Origin: CAVRTJ01 sp046704825
GTDB lineage: Bacteria; Acidobacteriota; UBA4820; DSQY01
Direction of reading: 5' to 3'
Assembly: GCA_046704825.1 (NCBI GenBank)
Contig: JBJKRE010000092.1
Coordinates: 1-6,433 of the forward strand
DNA: 6,433 nt
Position numbers and translations under genes: made by a program. This document shows positions 5,794-6,433 of the stretch, piece after piece. Within the stretch, counting starts at the first letter, position 1, and each line of letters starts with the position of its first letter. The notes below the pieces were generated by a model that saw nothing but the letters and a program-made list of their open reading frames with translations, searched no databases and was not told the DNA's origin.

Positions 5794-6268
5794 GCTCGCC
5801 CTCCGATTGGGGTCTTATGAAGGTCAGGATCAGAAACAGGATGATGCCGGTGGACAGGAAGGCGTCCGCCACGTTGAAGGTCGGCCAGGCCGGCCCCCCG
5901 GGCCAGTGGACGTCCAGGAAGTCCACGACCGAACCGAAGCGGATCCTGTCCACCAGATTTCCCAATGCCCCACCTAGAATGGCAGAGAGGAGGACGAGCT
6001 CCGTCCGCGTCCGGGCCTTTACGAACAGCACCGCCAGCAGGACGATGCCCATTAGGGGCAGCAGGAGGAAGACGGTCATCTTCCAGACGGGGGGCAACTG
6101 GTCCAGGAAGCCGAAAAGCCCGCCCGCATTCTGCCAGTGGATGATGGAAAACCACGGCGTGATGGCCTTCCCGCCCCCAAGGGGGATGCGTTGGACGACG
6201 AGGGTTTTGGTCCACTGGTCGAGGGCGAGAACGGCGGCGCTGATCAGGAGGTAAGCCGGCTTTTTCAT
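5765..6268 (-). CDS. lspA: Lipoprotein signal peptidase (signal peptidase II, LspA)
   Basis: LspA is an inner-membrane aspartyl protease that removes the signal peptide after Lgt has modified the lipobox cysteine. The 167-residue length is typical. There are four probable membrane segments (about 5-23, 63-84, 90-105 and 136-152). The family motifs are NAGGLFGFL at 47-55 (in place of the usual N-x-GaaFs), GNLVDRIRFGSVVDFLDV at 103-120 and FNVADA at 131-136. The catalytic aspartates are D116 and D135, 19 residues apart as in the Pseudomonas enzyme (D124/D143). The ATG comes one base after the ileS stop (TGACATG) and I see no clear Shine-Dalgarno before it, so it probably depends on reinitiation after ileS. 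Its 3' end contains the start and ribosome binding site of lgt. ileS-lspA is a common bacterial gene pair. Confidence 0.95.
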   Translation of the reverse strand: MKKPAYLLISAAVLALDQWTKTLVVQRIPLGGGKAITPWFSIIHWQNAGGLFGFLDQLPPVWKMTVFLLLPLMGIVLLAVLFVKARTRTELVLLSAILGGALGNLVDRIRFGSVVDFLDVHWPGGPAWPTFNVADAFLSTGIILFLILTFIRPQSEGERASDSLPHR

Positions 6269-6269
6269 G

Positions 6270-6433
6270 TCAGCCGAGGGTGTCCATGACCCGTGCGCAG
6301 CGGGGACACAGGGTCCCGCCGTTCTGCAGCTTGGGCTCGGTGGTGACCACCCAGCAGCGGCTGCACTTCTCTCCCCCTGCCCGCTTCACGGTGACGAAGG
6401 GTCTGCCTTCCGCCGGAGGGACCAGGGCCACGC
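6270..6433 (-). CDS. ileS: Isoleucyl-tRNA synthetase, C-terminal fragment
   Basis: Only the last 53 codons and the TGA are present; the 5' part lies beyond the window. The fragment holds the C-terminal zinc-binding knuckle of bacterial IleRS: GEKCSRCW with C23 and C26 of the visible fragment, then LCPRC with C42 and C45, ending about eight residues later. This zinc finger is needed for tRNA charging in the bacterial enzyme. The assignment rests on the C-x2-C-W...C-x2-C pattern and on the directly following lspA, the usual downstream gene. A formamidopyrimidine-DNA glycosylase shares this type of finger, but position and the CxRCW form favour IleRS. Confidence 0.92.
   Translation of the reverse strand, partial: VALVPPAEGRPFVTVKRAGGEKCSRCWVVTTEPKLQNGGTLCPRCARVMDTLG

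Noticed and set aside
5190..6215. A 341-codon minus-strand frame spanning lspA and lgt in an alternative phase
   Set aside because: Both underlying genes are firmly identified; the alternative translation is low-complexity Pro/Arg/Ser-rich.

Overview
This is a GC-rich, densely packed bacterial chromosomal window with nine protein genes, two of them cut by the window edges. Seven are on the minus strand, as is the uncharacterised secreted-protein gene; only the MerR-type regulator is on plus. No transposase, phage gene, CRISPR array, tRNA or rRNA is visible, so this reads as core chromosome. The MglA-like GTPase and the ileS-lspA-lgt order fit a Gram-negative lineage such as Acidobacteriota, Myxococcota or Desulfobacterota. 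That placement is inference; no marker in the window settles it.

Region by region, in the direction of minus-strand transcription (high to low coordinates): the 3' end of ileS (6433-6270), lspA (6268-5765), lgt (5793-5026), an rluD-type pseudouridine synthase (5023-4079), a Rossmann/DUF2520 protein (4086-3199) and an MglA-like GTPase with a long C-terminal extension (3195-2074). These six genes are separated by 1-3 nt or overlap by 8-29 nt, so they form one apparent operon whose promoter lies outside the window. lspA and lgt carry out two steps of lipoprotein maturation at the inner membrane: Lgt adds diacylglycerol to the lipobox cysteine and LspA then removes the signal peptide. The others serve translation (IleRS), ribosome modification (RluD), an unknown NAD(P)-type oxidoreductase-like role (DUF2520), and probably polarity or motility signalling (MglA-like).

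The operon ends tail-to-tail with the plus-strand merR-like gene (1677-2087); the two coding regions overlap by 14 nt. The merR-like gene is divergent from a 200-residue predicted secreted protein of unknown function (1519-917, minus). Their 157-nt shared upstream region holds two adjoining inverted repeats, one of which could hide the Shine-Dalgarno site of the secreted-protein gene. Downstream of that gene are a strong GC-rich hairpin and then a consensus extended -10 promoter driving rsmI (759-1, minus, missing its last residues).

The points most worth checking are the C-terminal extension on the MglA-like GTPase, the substitutions in the Lgt signature, and the MerR/secreted-protein pair with its structured intergenic region. 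I found no convincing evidence of a wholly new multi-gene system.
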